A stretch of 64,000 bases of DNA from Cantharellus purpuraceus (lineage: Eukaryota; Basidiomycota; Agaricomycetes; Cantharellales; Hydnaceae): assembly GCA_025174535.1 (NCBI GenBank), contig JALBUN010000004.1, forward strand, positions 62,001-126,000, read 5' to 3'. Every line of letters begins with the position of its first letter. Positions within the stretch are counted from its first letter, which is position 1. Both the position numbers and the translations under genes were made by a program. Below are positions 32,755-45,600 of this stretch, in pieces. The notes below the pieces were generated by a model. It ran no database searches and was not told the origin of the DNA. It saw only the letters and a program-made list of their open reading frames with translations.

Positions 32755-34700
32755 TTGAGAAGTAGCGTTGGGGTTACGGTCTGACCTTGCGATGTTGCGC
32801 CCACCCTTAGAGAACATAACCATGATGATGGATGAAACGAAAGGATGTATTTGGACTGCCTGCCGCAGTGCACGATGAAATGTCAACTCACAATTCCGAC
32901 ATGCATGTATCCTACCGCTGGAGAAACTGAGCTTACTCCTAGTAAGGCATTATGTGAAGGCTGAAAGTTTTATCTCCTGGGGAAGAATTGAACTTTTGAT
33001 TGCAAGTCGACAAATGCTGCGAAGATGGAGTCTAACAGCAGGCCGGAGATCCTCCTGCATGTCATTAGCATACGGATCTGCTGGTCACTGATCTCATATC
33101 TGTATACACACAATGAAGGCGAAGATACCCCGCATTGGCAGACTTTTCTATCAAAATTATTTAACCATTTCATGTCATCAAGCGCCAGGTAAACTTAGCC
33201 GGAGGGCATGTTTCGGTTGAGTTGCTGCAAATCAAGCTGTATATTCTGACATCAGGCATTCCTCTTGTTCATTCATTATATTTTACCGAACATGAGCATC
33301 TCTCAGTCATTCGACATAGTCCCGAAAGGCTGTTAGGCTCCAAATCACAATGCTCTCAATACCATGCTACTCAGAGGCAATTACAACAGTGAAATAGTTT
33401 GACTGCCAAATAGCCATGAAGGTCGGAAGACACAGACTGGACGGAGAAATATTTGTGCCTATATTACCTTACAAAAGAGATCGCGGTTTTTGTTTACCCT
33501 TCGGCTAAAGTTTGATGCGGTGGAAACATGGTTTTTCAATCAAAGTGACTCTGATGTTACTACATCCCATGTTGACCTAACAAAACTTAAAAAGTCGGTG
33601 TACAAAGGTACACAGGCTAGGATGTGTCTTATGCTGCAGTGAGGTCGTTGAACAAGCAAAAAACCACCTAAACATGGAAATGACTCTTCAAGAGACTGTG
33701 CGCTGGGGTGTAAGTTGACAGCATTTGACTCAGCCCGAGCCCAAACTACCTACAGAGGTTCTCCATGTCCATGCACCATGTTATTGTTTCGTTAGACCTA
33801 GTCTGGTCTTGTCGAGTAGAGAGTATTAGTCACATGATATTCATGGCATATTTGTAGCCAACGCAGCAAAGTACGCAAGCTAAGGGGAAGACGGGAGAAG
33901 ACGGGCTACGTCCGAACGGTTGCTTATTGCTGAAGGTCTGGAAATGGAATCATGGAAACAATGTCCACCCAAATGTGCACAGATCATATCGCGAATCTTG
34001 ACTTATATGGAAAGAATTGCGTAGCTGTACAACAGCAGACCAGCGCGGAGTCCAACCTGCCCGGAAGTTGTCTTGTAGCATTGATGAGTCAGCTGACAAA
34101 CTAGGACCTCAGGAGTGTCCTTGTGATCCAAGTGCAAGAAGAAGCGCTTGCATGTAAGTGTTGTAAATCCTGCGCTATAAGATGTCACGATGGCGATGGA
34201 ACATACGTACATACATGTAGACTCACTTGCTCTGCGCGTAGGCGCCCGAAAAGGGGGGTTGCAAGGCAAAGGGTCGATGGTGATTGGGTCTAGTTTGGAG
34301 TCACCGGACCTGTGGGATGAATGAAGGAGGTTATTGTCCTAGATGTGCCTCGAATGCGCGTGAGCAGGTGATCACGTCGTATGACGCCAAATAAGGCACT
34401 TCAAGAGCCGTCCGCAAGAGCAACTGGGACCTTTTACTCAAAGACCCGTCTCTCACCTAGAAGCAGTCTCATACTCGCGCTCTTCTCGACAGTTTCACAA
34501 GGTTCTCATCCCATCGATGATGTGGCAAAGCACGACAAGCGCATCCGTAACGAGCGTCCACACGTCGTTCTCCGATTTCTTCCCAGGGCTAGGCACCAAA
34601 TTGAGCAGGATCCTGTCAACGACACCCAGGTACTCGCTGTCGAGGAAAGAGAGGCTGTTCAAGATGACACAAGGTGAGCGAAATCAAGTCACCCCTGGCG
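32755..34700. other. No gene recognised
   Basis: Nearly 2 kb with only short open frames on both strands and no repeats shared with other parts of the window. The last 300 bases are the 5' flank of the DUF3602 gene and contain an open frame without motifs. Confidence 0.5.
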
Positions 34701-34708
34701 CAGAGTCA

Positions 34709-34717
34709 CGGCTATAT
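34709..34717 (+). promoter_or_regulatory. TATA box of the DUF3602 gene
   Basis: gctatatatgagcgc lies about 100 bases before the ATG at 34814, with C/T-rich sequence (tattcaacccttatttccctc) in between, a usual fungal initiator context. Confidence 0.45.
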
Positions 34718-34813
34718 ATGAGCGCTGAGGATAAGAAGTCGGTTCTTATCTCAATCCACCCCATTCAACCCTTATTTCCCTCTTGAGTCTATTCAACGCT
34801 TCTCCTTACCCTG

Positions 34814-35688
34814 ATGTCCACAGAACAAGCCAGATCTGTTTCTCGAGGCCGGCAAGACATCTTCGTACGCTTTTTTCTCTGTTTGTCACCGAGCGCTTCT
34901 CACCGCCATTACTAACGAGCAGCAGTCCTCTGGCCGTGGGGGTGTTGGTAATATTCGTCGCACCAGCACATCGCGTGATGCCCGCCCAGCTGCCGATGGG
35001 CCGGACGACTTCTCACCCACCCGTGGTCGCGAAATGACCATTCCCCCGACAGTCACCCATTCCGGCCGTGGCGGCGCAGGCAACATTCGCTCCCCATCCC
35101 GCGACCCGGTCTCGCCTACTTCTGCAGAACGCAAGATCATAGCACACGCCGCCGAGGCTGACGCCGGGCTTCCACACTCTTCTGGCCGGGGTGGGCTCGG
35201 CAACATCGCCGCCACGTCTCGCTCCAGGTCTCGCTCTCGTCCCGCAGATGGCGTGCACAGTTCGGGAAGAGGCGGTGTGGGTAATATCGTCAGTGGCGCA
35301 GCGGGCCAGGAGCTGCTTGAAGAGCAGGAACGCCGCGAGCACCATGCCAGGGAGGGGATGTGCGTGGTTCGTTCTTAGCCATGATTTTTTCAACTCACTT
35401 TGCAATAGCCACTCTTCTGGCCGTGGCGGCGCTGGTAATCTCGTATCATCTCCCTCCCCAAACATTGATGCCCCCCCACACGCTCACGACGAACACCAGA
35501 TCCATTCGTCGGGGCGGGGTGGTGCTGGCAACATCCGAGAAGCGAGCAGGACCAGAGACACGAGCAGAAGCAGGGATTCCGGTGCCCCTAGAGCGAGTAC
35601 CGATTCTGGCGGTAGATCTAAGAGCACCGATCGTGGGGTGGTTGCTGGAATGTGGGATCGTGCCATGAGCAAAGAGAGAAAGGAGTGA
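34814..35688 (+). CDS. DUF3602-type protein with six SGRGG(A/V/L)GN repeats
   Basis: Three exons are read: 34814-34864 (MSTEQARSVSRGRQDIF), 34923-35359 and 35409-35688, with GT-AG introns (the donors are gtacgc and gtgcgt). The product is about 255 residues. Six copies of the motif SGRGG-x-GN(I/L) are spaced 30-50 residues apart (exon 2 has four, exon 3 has two), joined by Ser/Arg/Pro-rich linkers with RSRSRSR. This is the hallmark of the fungal DUF3602 family. The C-terminus is DRGVVAGMWDRAMSKERKE. Predicted to be disordered and cytosolic or nuclear; the biochemical role is unknown. A further splice at the final gtgagt (35684) is possible and would extend the end. Confidence 0.85.
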
Positions 35689-37365
35689 GTTCTTGCTTTT
35701 CTTCGTGCGTGAATTGCACTTGATGTTCCATCCGGTGTGTTGTTGTTGAATATAATTGTTTCCTACTGCCCCTCCTTTTGTAACTTAAATGATAATTTGA
35801 TTCTTCTGCATCTGGCAGCCCATACTAAACTTGATCATGCAGTTGAGTGGCAGGTTCCTAATCCTTTGCTTCAACCATCCTCTTGGGCTGTACCATCTGG
35901 ACCGCAGTCGAGGAGACGCAGTGTTGCGTCTGTTGCAGTGAACCTGGCTATGAAATTGACCAGACACGCAATCGCCTGGTGTAAAAGAGTTGTCCGTGTT
36001 ATCAGAGGTCACGCTTTTCAGGAACATTGGTGTTTGGAAAGACATCCCCAAAATATTCTACTACATCACACCAGCAAAAATACGTATGCGTGGTGACGCA
36101 AATAGTCTCACAGGACTCAAAGGAGTTGTGAACGAACGATAGTAAATAACAGGCTACCCACTTCCAGTGACCTTCAGCATATATTAGTTTGCAACTATAA
36201 CAGTGTAACTCTGAAATAAATGTGGGCCGAACCAACTGGCCGGAAACAATACAACGTGACTACACCTCCACATCTGACTAAAAAGCTCAGGTGCTTCACA
36301 TCCTGATGCTACGACCCATCATCAATGCCGCAATTTCGTTACGTGAACTTCATTAAGCCTGTGAATCGAGACCATAAGGCTGGGAGTCGGAATGCACTGG
36401 AAGTACTAGTTAGACTTTGGTCAGCAACTGGGTAATCAGTGTGATGATGGACGATGAGCTTGGGTGCGCTTGCCCTATTCATGTCAACACGTATTTTGTG
36501 ACCTGTCGAAACTACAGGAAGTGGTACAAGTTGATCTCATTCTTGTACATGGTCGGGTCCCAGGCTGACCATGCGGGGCGAGACGTTTTCTCGCGAGGAA
36601 GCATCCAGTGACTTGTAACGGTGTGACACTGATCTGCATTTCGGGCATGTTCAACTGGCCCTTGGACGGTGCACGTGTTATATTGGTACTGAAGGACTAT
36701 GGATCAGTCGCCACCAGGGGTTTGAAATTCTGAGGGAGACCTGCTGGATGTAGCGGAGTTATGATACGGTGAGTTCAAAACAACTATGCACAAACCGGCT
36801 GATTGCGCAGAGATGTAAGGTCACCAACCGAATACGACTAGCTTACCGGTGAAAGGGCGTGCGCTGCCGAGATATGTCAAGCCACGTGGATCCTTGGGAC
36901 TTGTTTCAAAGGCAATTATGGAACTTCATTCGGAGAGCCGTGCGTGAGTGTGTTCACTTGGCAGTGTCTCCATGGAGCGATCTGCTGGGTGTACCAGCAT
37001 AATAATATCTGAGATGCCAGGACAGGCCTGTCGAAAGGACACACCTGACCGTCTGTTAGCATAGCACTCTTCTTCATGTCGGAAGCACCGGGCACACAGG
37101 GGAAAGCCGTACCTCAATACACCTCTTCACATGGTGGATCCACGGTGCCAGCTCAGGCGCAGGGTGACTGGACCGTAGTCAATACCAATGGGCCCTAGTG
37201 ACAAATTTTCCAATTCGGATCTGGTCCATTTGTACTGCTGCTGAGTAACTTCGAGAAATATTAGATCTCCGCTCCGGATTTTATGGACAGATTAGTAATC
37301 CCTCTACCGCCAAAAGTCTTTTTACTGATGACGTGCTCAAGACCCGTTCCCTCTACCATCATCCT
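35689..37365. other. No gene recognised
   Basis: Contains a plus-strand frame (35737-36096) after the DUF3602 stop and a short minus-strand frame near 36926-37117 with a CARC...C pattern; neither can be linked to a family. The last 50 bases are the promoter of the next gene. Confidence 0.45.
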
Positions 37366-37370
37366 CGTCT

Positions 37371-37378
37371 TATAAAAG
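37371..37378 (+). promoter_or_regulatory. TATA box of the cystathionine gamma-lyase gene
   Basis: TATAAAAG ends 40 bases before ATG 37419, with a C/T-rich stretch (tctttcctttctaattt) between. Confidence 0.65.
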
Positions 37379-37418
37379 GCGCAGTCTTTCCTTTCTAATT
37401 TAACTCATAGAGCTCACA

Positions 37419-38912
37419 ATGTCGCCCCACATCGTCAACAGCGTCAACGGTCACCCAACACCGAACGGTTTGCATAATGGCGACCCGGTCTCCTCGCATA
37501 AGCCGTCGCGCGATGGATTCAGCACGCGTGTCATTCACGTCGGCTCTGAGCCGTCTTCCGAAACGGGCGCAGTCATCCCGGCTATAAGTCTGAGCACTAC
37601 CTACAAGCAAGACAAGGTTGGCGTGCATAAGGGGTACGAATACACCCGATCGTCCAACCCGAACCGTGCTGCCCTTGAGCGTATGCTCGCAGCTATGGAG
37701 GACAACGGGGCTCGTGCGCTTGCATTTGCGTCTGGCAGTGCAGCTACTGCAAGCGTTCTTCAGTCTCTTGGTTCTGGATCCCATGTCCTCAGTATCAATG
37801 ACGTATATGGCGGTACCTTCCGCTACATGTCCAAAGTCGCGTCTCAGCTTCAAGGCCTTGAGGTTACCTTCCTCGACTTTGACCGAGCGAGTGACGAAGA
37901 TATAGTTGCAGCTGTGCGCGAGAATACCAAGGTAAAGTCATCAAGCCTCCACTGTCTCACCTCCTCCTTTTCTCATTCGAACTCTTTAGCTTGTGTGGAT
38001 TGAAACGCCAACGAACCCTACACTGCGGCTCCCTGACATCCCGCATATTACTGGCCTCATCCGTCGTTCATTTTCACCCGCTCATCGCCCGCTCATCATC
38101 GTAGACTCCACTTTCCTCTCCCCCTTCTACATTTCCCCCTTGGCAGCACCCATTCACGCGGACGTCGTCCTTCATTCTCTCACGAAATATATCAATGGCC
38201 ACTCGGATGTTTTAATGGGCGCCCTCATCTTCCCCAGCTCGGAAGATGGCGACAGCGATGCACTATACCAGAAGCTATTGTTTCTCCAGAACGCTCACGG
38301 CGCTGTCCCTGGCGCGTTTGACGCGTGGCTTGCTATGCGGGGGGGCAAGACGCTCGCATTGCGCATGCGAGAGCATGGCAAAAATGCTATTAAGCTAGCA
38401 CGCATGTTGCGCCGGAACAAGCATGTTAAAGAGGTCATATACCCAGGGTTGCGGGAGCACCCCGGTCATGAAGTCGCACGCCAGCTGCTCAGCACGCATG
38501 CAAAGAAGTTTGTCGAGGAATGGGTGCAAGCAGACGATGAGTCGAACGGCGACTTCCCGTTTGGAGGCATGGTATCCTTTCGAATTGCCGGTGATGACGG
38601 GGCCGCGGAGCGTTTTCTGACACGAACGCGCTTATTCACCCTCGCGGAGAGTTTAGGGGGTGTGGAGAGTCTTGCGGAGGTGCCAGAGAAGATGACTCAT
38701 GGGGTACGTCATTGGCTTGTGTCCCTGTGTGCTCTTAATTCATTCTAGTTCTTACGATTCTGCAGAGCATACCACCGGCTGAGCGTGCTGTTCTCGGGAT
38801 CAGTCCCGACCTTGTGCGGCTGAGTGTTGGGATTGAAGATGGTGCTGATCTGGTCGCGGACGTGGAGCAGGCGTTGGACTGGGCTATTGACGGCTGGCGG
38901 CGTCAAGGCTGA
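37419..38912 (+). CDS. CYS3: Cystathionine gamma-lyase (PLP-dependent transsulfuration enzyme)
   Basis: Three exons, 37419-37931, 37990-38703 and 38766-38912, give 457 residues with clean phase-0 GT-AG junctions. The enzyme cleaves cystathionine to cysteine, 2-oxobutyrate and ammonia in the cytosol. Visible motifs of the Cys/Met metabolism PLP family: STRVIHVGSEPSSETGAVIP, YEYTRSSNPNRAALE, ASGSAATASVLQ (phosphate site), YGGTFRYM, ETPTNPTLRLPDI, VDSTFLSPF (Asp210 for the pyridine N), HSLTKYINGHSDVLMG with Lys237 as the Schiff-base lysine, and FTLAESLGGVESLAEVP near the C-terminus. An N-terminal extension of about 35 residues and small insertions (SEDGDSD; VQADDESNGD) make it longer than the yeast enzyme. 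Cystathionine gamma-synthase/beta-lyase paralogues are the alternative; the residue pattern fits gamma-lyase best. Confidence 0.88.
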
Positions 38913-39451
38913 ATGAACTAATAGATGCAGAGAACCGATGGGAACTCTCTACCCTATACCACTAAGGATGTAATAGAATCGAAGTTTTAATGTGCATGGT
39001 TTGTTAGGAGACTACTCGGGGAGAGATGACAGTCTAGGCGCTCCAGTTAAGTTTGACAGGCTCCACCGATCACCGATTCGATCACCCATCGTCTGTGTCA
39101 AGAACAAGTAAGCGTTTTGACGTGCGTCGCGTTTTACGCAAACCGATGCACATACAGAGACGTGATCCTAGTAATAGTGTTGTTGTGGGGCAGGCACATT
39201 ACGGCCTTTGCGCTTTTGTGGGTCACGGGAACCTGAAGATCAATATGAACCAATAGGGATAAAATGAAGACAGGTGCATTTTTGTCAATGTTTGAATGTC
39301 CCCCTTTGTGTTGGACATATATATTGGATTGTGGTTTGGATGCTACGGTGTTTTGTGTCGGGAAATCCAGGCCTTTTGAGGTATGTAAGGGGTGGCTTCA
39401 CTTATGCTTGGCCGAACAGCTTTAAAAAGTATATAGTGGCACGTGGATATT

Positions 39452-39760
39452 GGAATCACAGGTCAAGTGATGTTAGCCTCGATTTTTTTGAGAGGATTTC
39501 AAACCAGGGCTTTTATGTAAAGCTGCCAAATGGTGCTTGCATGATCAATGCAGACAATTGTAAAGGTTTCATCCCCTTTGCTCGTCAAGGGCACGAGGAT
39601 CCAGGATTTGGAATCACAAGTCAAGTGATGTTAGCTCGAGTTTTGAGAGAATTTCAAACCAGGGCTTTTAAAGCTGCCAAATGGTGCTTGCATGATCAAT
39701 GCAGATACTTGTAAAGGTTCACCCCCTTTGCTCGTCAAGGGCGCGAGGATCCAGGTTGTG
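39452..39760. repeat. Tandem duplication, about 155 bp, two copies
   Basis: Copy 1 (about 39452-39607) and copy 2 (about 39611-39760) both run from aatcaca(a/g)gtcaagtgatg through caaaccagggctttta to gctcgtcaagggc and gaggatccagg. They differ by small indels and substitutions, so the duplication is old enough to have diverged. Confidence 0.85.
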
Positions 39761-40360
39761 CATGAGAATCCGTGAGAAAGTTGTGAGATTTTTTTTTAAG
39801 AACTTTTTCGGCACACAGGTATACTTCACGCATCCGTGCGTGTTTTGGTCTGTGACCAATATTTCAATATTTGCGAGGATGCGCAATGAGTCTAGTTCCA
39901 CAAGGGAACTCAAAAATTCCCCTGAAATGGATACTTTACCGTGTGGATGGCCCCCCTCCCCAGCATACAGACCTAGGTGATTTTCTTTTTCAGCTCGAAC
40001 TTGTAGAGAATTTGAAATTTCTAATACGGAAGATGATTCCTCACTCACATAATGCATTCACGATGCAAACAGCTGCAACAGATTATTCAAATAAACCAGT
40101 GAAGGTTCCAAAGCCTTCTTGGTGGACGAGAGCAACCATAGTCTCAAGGGCCCAGGCACCCTCCCTAGAAGGAGAACTTGCAATAATGGGGGATTTTTCG
40201 CTCCCGGTCAGGAATGAGGATCGTTATGCCACCCCCCGCGTGACCCTATTTCCACTCTACCACTTTGCGCCTATGGCGCTGGGAAGATCGAGTAACTTCA
40301 TCGTAGAACAAAACTCAGTGCCGTGTCACGAGGCAGGGACCTTTTGGAGCCCTCACAGTT

Positions 40361-40572
40361 GAAATTGAAACAAGGGGGGGCACCTGCCCCAGTCTTACCC
40401 ATTCACTAGTATACAGCCACCGCAGCGAAGTACATCGCTCGTGGGGTCATTGGCCGCCTTGGACCTTTGAAATTGGAACGAGGGGGGACACCTGCCCCAG
40501 TCTTACCCATTCACTAGTATACAGTCACCGCAGCGAAGTACATTGCTCGTGGGGTCTTTGGCTGCCTTGGCT
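40361..40572. repeat. Tandem duplication, 108-bp period, two copies
   Basis: Copies 40361-40468 and 40469-40572 share gaaattg(a/g)aac(a/g)agg, cacctgccccagtcttaccc and cgcagcgaagtaca. The first begins inside an open frame end at the Ser/stop of 40362. No coding meaning is apparent. Confidence 0.85.
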
Positions 40573-42634
40573 CGAGACCCTAAGCTGATGATGTATTATG
40601 AGTTCCACAATGCGACCAGCTGACCTCGAGCGCTTCGAAGAAGTGGCAATTGTCATGGGCGAATTACGCCTTGAAAGAGGCTACTATGGTGGCGAAGGGG
40701 TCACGCGCGACTGCGGCCACTATATATATCGAGGAGTCACAAGGCTTTCAAAGCTCCTTATTCAAGTTCCTGGCTTCGCTCAGGAAATCAATTTTCTTAT
40801 AATAGGATGACCTTAGGCCTATGATCCAGACTCATGTGTTCGTTCTCATTGCATGCCGTGTGCGAGGATTGTGATTTGGGGGGCACGGTGAATCAGGATT
40901 TTGTTTTTACATCAACGTCTGATCGCTCGTTTGTTATCTCCATATACCAGGGCGTTAGTTTCTCGGCGTTCTGGCATTCCAGATGATGATGAGGTGGGCG
41001 GTTTGATTGCTCAGAACGCTCGGTCTGCCCCGGCTTATATACGAGCGGTTCACCGCCACTAGCTGGGCTCGGAATGAGCTGTCCATGTACATTCCCAATG
41101 TTGTCACGAATCCAGCAACGGAAGTTCACAGCGAAAGGAACATCGCCAGGAATCCCAGCCAAGAATGCGAAACATCGATCAATAGGTCCGCATGGTTCCC
41201 TGCCGATGGAATGACGAGCCGTCGATGGAGGGGGAAGAGGTAACAACACAGCGCCGAAGGATGATCAACCAATGAAACCCGTGTCCTGTCAATTATCCCC
41301 TTGGGGCTTCGAAAAATACAAAAATTGACAATGTTACCAAGTATCTTCTGTGAGTCTGGGGAGATACTACCCCCTTCTTGTGGCAGAAATTCAAGCGTCT
41401 AAGATAGATGTAGGTGGAAATTATCTTGCAGGGACTGAACAAGGGTTTCCTCAAGGAAATGTTTGATGCGAGCGTGTAGTCCACCATGCACCATGGCCGC
41501 TTGAGTTGAACCTATGGTATCGAACTATGAAAACTCAAGCAGATATTGGTGGGATGTTCTTGGCAGGTTACCATCATAAATATGGTGTTTTACTAAGCCT
41601 GCGACAGCCTATGCGCATGCTGAAGAATTCTATTAGTCATTAGTTTCCAACATGTTCTCTGGCAGAAGCGTATGTTATCCTAAGCCAAGCTACTCTGCAA
41701 GGCTATACAGAGTCATCTGTCATTGTGGAAGCAATGCCGTGAGGGACCCTGTCTCACCACCAAGCGACACCTAGAATAACAGGTTCTGGGATTGATCATT
41801 GGAGCTAAGTCTTTCGTTCCTGATGAATAATGCAAGTAGGACGAGAGTGTGAATAACTGTCGTTGAGGACTTGAGATAACAATTAGAGTTGGTTTGATTC
41901 CCATGCATTGCATGACTTCGCGGTGTACTCGGGGTCCTTTTTATGCATTGGATCCGATTCGTTGCGCTGAGCCGAGGCTACCTCGTATGGATAACCGAGG
42001 CACGAGCGTGTGGGCCAGCAAAGATGCGTATAAAGGAGATTATTGGCGCAAACTTGTAATTGCTAAAGCCGCACGGAGGAGCTAGTCGCCGAGCCAAAAC
42101 TGAGGTGAGACTGAGGATGTCCTCTTCTGACGCCCGAGCAGGATCTACGGATTCCCGCAGTTTGTCGCTGTTGTGATATGGGCAGTGCCGTTAAGAAAAT
42201 CCTTAGTAGAAGGCTATTTTAAACTTTCGTCGACCTAAATGGCACAGCTCGGCACAGTTAGGTTCCGAACGAGTACCAGGGCTCTGTGGGGGGGTCGAGC
42301 AAGAAAGGCAAGGATGGTGACATGACGAGACAAAATGACTGGTAATTTGGATATAGCAGTGGTTGATGATGCAACGAATAAAGGGGGAGAGTGCCGGTGA
42401 ATGGCTAGGGGCGTCTAGCAAAGGCCAGAGGATATTTCACCAAATGAAACCATTGTTGATGCTTTTCAGGGATATCAGGCACATGAGCATTACCGCCTCC
42501 TGGGGTCCCGCGGTATTTGCCGGCTCCGTGTATGTAATGCCTTAGCCGTGACACGAGCTGGTCAGGCACTGGCCAACAACATATGCGCTCCTGTGGATCT
42601 ATAGCGCTCATCTCCAACTGTTACCCGCTCCACT

Positions 42635-45600
42635 ATGGACTCTCTACCCATTCAGAAGCCGAAGAGCAAACCGCGTCTCGTCGCTTGCAGAGAGTGTCAC
42701 AGGCAAGCGTTCCTGTGCCAGGCAATTTGCGGGAAACTCATGATACACTCCAGGTCAAAGCTCAAATGTGACAGATCCTAGTAAGGGGTGGACTCTATTG
42801 TTCCTGTAGAGTATGAACTGACAGTGTATGGATGGACACCTGACAGCCCTTGCAAGTCCTGCATCAAGGTGCGTCGTTGAAGGATCCTTTTTCCGCAAGG
42901 CTAAGTTTAAGCTTCTGGCTTATAGCGCGGATGGTGAGTATCTAGTGAGACTAGAAAATATAGGATAGTTGATAAGAATTTATTAGTGCTGACATCTGTC
43001 CCGACGGTACGTGCCTACGGGTTGCTAAGTAGAGAGAGATAAGGTGATGAAGCCGCCACAGGTACTCTGGTTGCGACCAAACGTCAAAAGTGTGGCAATT
43101 CTTCCCACTGTCGACATACTACTCATGCTCTTTCAGGTCTGCAATCGAGGCGTCCCAGCTGCGAGAAAAGACTGCCGCCATGGCAGAACGTATCCATCAA
43201 CTGGAGGAAGCACTTGCTGTAGCACACGCCAAGACCTCGACTGAGGCCCATTCGCTACTGATCACGACAGAGGATGGAGGGGGAGAGCGCTCCCCTGATA
43301 TCCACGGATTATCGTCGTCTCAGAACGACGTGATTGATGCCTTTGGGACGCTCTCCATTGGATCTGATGGCAGGTCGAAGTATCATAATCAGTCTGCAGG
43401 CGCGGATGTGAGCCTTCTGTTCCTCCAGTGTCCCCCAATATTTCTCATATTTCTATGTGTCTCAGTACTTCGCCGAGGTGATAAACTAATTATTTGGAAG
43501 AGAGAAAGAAAATTACTGACCGCCCGATTAGGCTGAATCACCTGATGTGCCCACGGCAGGCGCACGAGCTTTCCTCGAGGGTGGCTATATAATGCTTCCA
43601 GTGGAAGTAATGCATCTTGCCTCCTTATTCCCTTTTGGTCCTTCAGAGGGTGAAGTTGCTTCTTGCGGGAAGAACGACGTCATTGCCTTTCTCCCAAGTC
43701 CTGAGACCGCGTGGAATATATGCGACATGTTCTTTTCTCATGGTGATTGGCTGTAAATTCTGTTTTTTTCCTGTTTCCTTTCTTTTGCATACTGATGTTT
43801 TCATTTTAGATTTGACTCGATCAGTCGAGCAGAATTTATGGACCAAGTGTACTCACATGTCTATAGCACTTCTGATACCTCTGTTTCTGTCGACAAGCTT
43901 TCTCTCCTTTTTATAATTCTGGCACTCGGAACTTTACTTGATCTTACCAAGCCCTATGATATACGAAGTACGGAACCTTATTACCAACTTGGAAAGGCAG
44001 CGTTTTGTTTGGAACCACTCATGGAGGCGGCTACCATTCCAACTATCCAGGCGCTGGTGAGTGTCTAGCTGGCCCCCAGAACTAGCCATGCAACTGATCT
44101 TACATGCGACAGCATTTGAAAATTGTCTATCTCTATATGACCGATAGACAGACCGTGGAGCATCGATGGTTGAACATGGGACTGGTTGCAAAATTGACTT
44201 TCAGCGTATGTGACTGCAAAGATGGCTTTCATTTTGCTGGAAGTACTGACCAATGCTTATACATAGTCTGGCCTTCGTGCGTAATATCCACTATTCATGT
44301 GTCCCTCTGTTGGTGATACTATAATTATTTGGTAGACCGCGATAGTGGACACTGGATTCGTAACGATCCCAATGAGATCGAACGGCGGCGGAAGCTCTTT
44401 TGGGAAATCTATGCATATGGTATGTTCTGGTGTAGTTTGTGTTGTTACTGTTTTAACCATACTACTAGATGCTTGGATTGTCAGTATTAATTTTCTTAGT
44501 TTAAGTCACTCATTAATGAAAGTATCACAGAGTTTCATCATGGGCAGACCCCCCTCATTTAACTTAGCTCACGTCCAATGCCATTTTCCAAAGGATACCC
44601 AGCAGTTTATCAATGACAAGGGTCAGGTGGAACCTAGTTGTGCGTTATTTTGAAGTTGTTGTTTTGAAAACAATGCTCTGAACGTCACATTTAGTCCACA
44701 GAGTGTGGAAATACCAATACCGTAGCCAATGTCTTGTTCCTGTAGTCGAAGAGGCATTTGGTGCCAAGAGTCCAAGTTACGCAACAATCCTTAAACTTGA
44801 CCGGAGAATCCGCGACTTTGAGATTCCTTCATCTCTACAACTTGGTATTCCAGGGGATTCAGATGCCAATGTCGTGGGTTTATCTCTATCAATGCAACGG
44901 TACATGCTATTTTGCGAAAAAGAGACAAGTCAGTTCTCCATTTTCTTGCCCGCACCTTAACGCTCACACAAGACCTGAAATTTGTTAGGTCTATTATACC
45001 TACATCGGACGTTCTTCGCTCAAGCAGTCTGTGACTGCCCAGAAAATCCTCTGGAGAGCAAGTATGCTACTTCAGTCTCGGCGACATATCGAAGTGCCTG
45101 TCTCATCGTTGCTGGCACCCACGACGCTACGGTTCGCCATCCTGAACTGGCGGCTCGACTGTGGTTTCTATGGTCGAATTTATTTTCCGCCGCCGTGAGC
45201 TGCCAATACTCACCTATATTTGGCAGGTACAATAACTAATTGACTAACAATACAGATTGTATTGGGCTCAATTGTAACTAGGAGCCCAGCGTGCCAGTTG
45301 TCGGTATCAGCTATGAACGAACTTGACCTTGCCTGTAATCTTATGGAGCATAGGGCTGCGCAGGGACGTTCCGCTAAAGCTGTCGTTCGTATACTTTCAA
45401 GCCTTTGAGTTATCAGCATTACATTGATCAAACCCTTCACTCTCTCTCAGCCTATTCTTCGCCGTTTACGCGATAAAGCCCGCCTCATTCTAACACAGCT
45501 CTCTCAGGGCGCTATTGACAAGGCGTCCCCTCAAAGTGGCAGTAATTCGTCTAGCAAAGATGATGACCACGATGAACTTGCGATCTTCGCGGGGAGGACA

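Larger units (their letters stand above)
38913..42634. other. Gene-poor stretch with two local tandem duplications
   Basis: About 3.7 kb with no recognisable gene. Open frames such as 39274-39714 and 39871-40362 overlie duplicated DNA and have no family resemblance. The duplications are listed separately. The 41290-42600 part shows neither repeats nor motifs. Confidence 0.5.

Noticed and set aside
43547..43756. Alternative frame with MCPRQAHELSSR in the transcription factor
   Set aside because: It looks like the family's 'LP....LS' segment, but it needs a 27-nt intron. The other frame (YIMLPVEVMHLASLFPFGP) runs without any splice into the conserved LFPFG motif.
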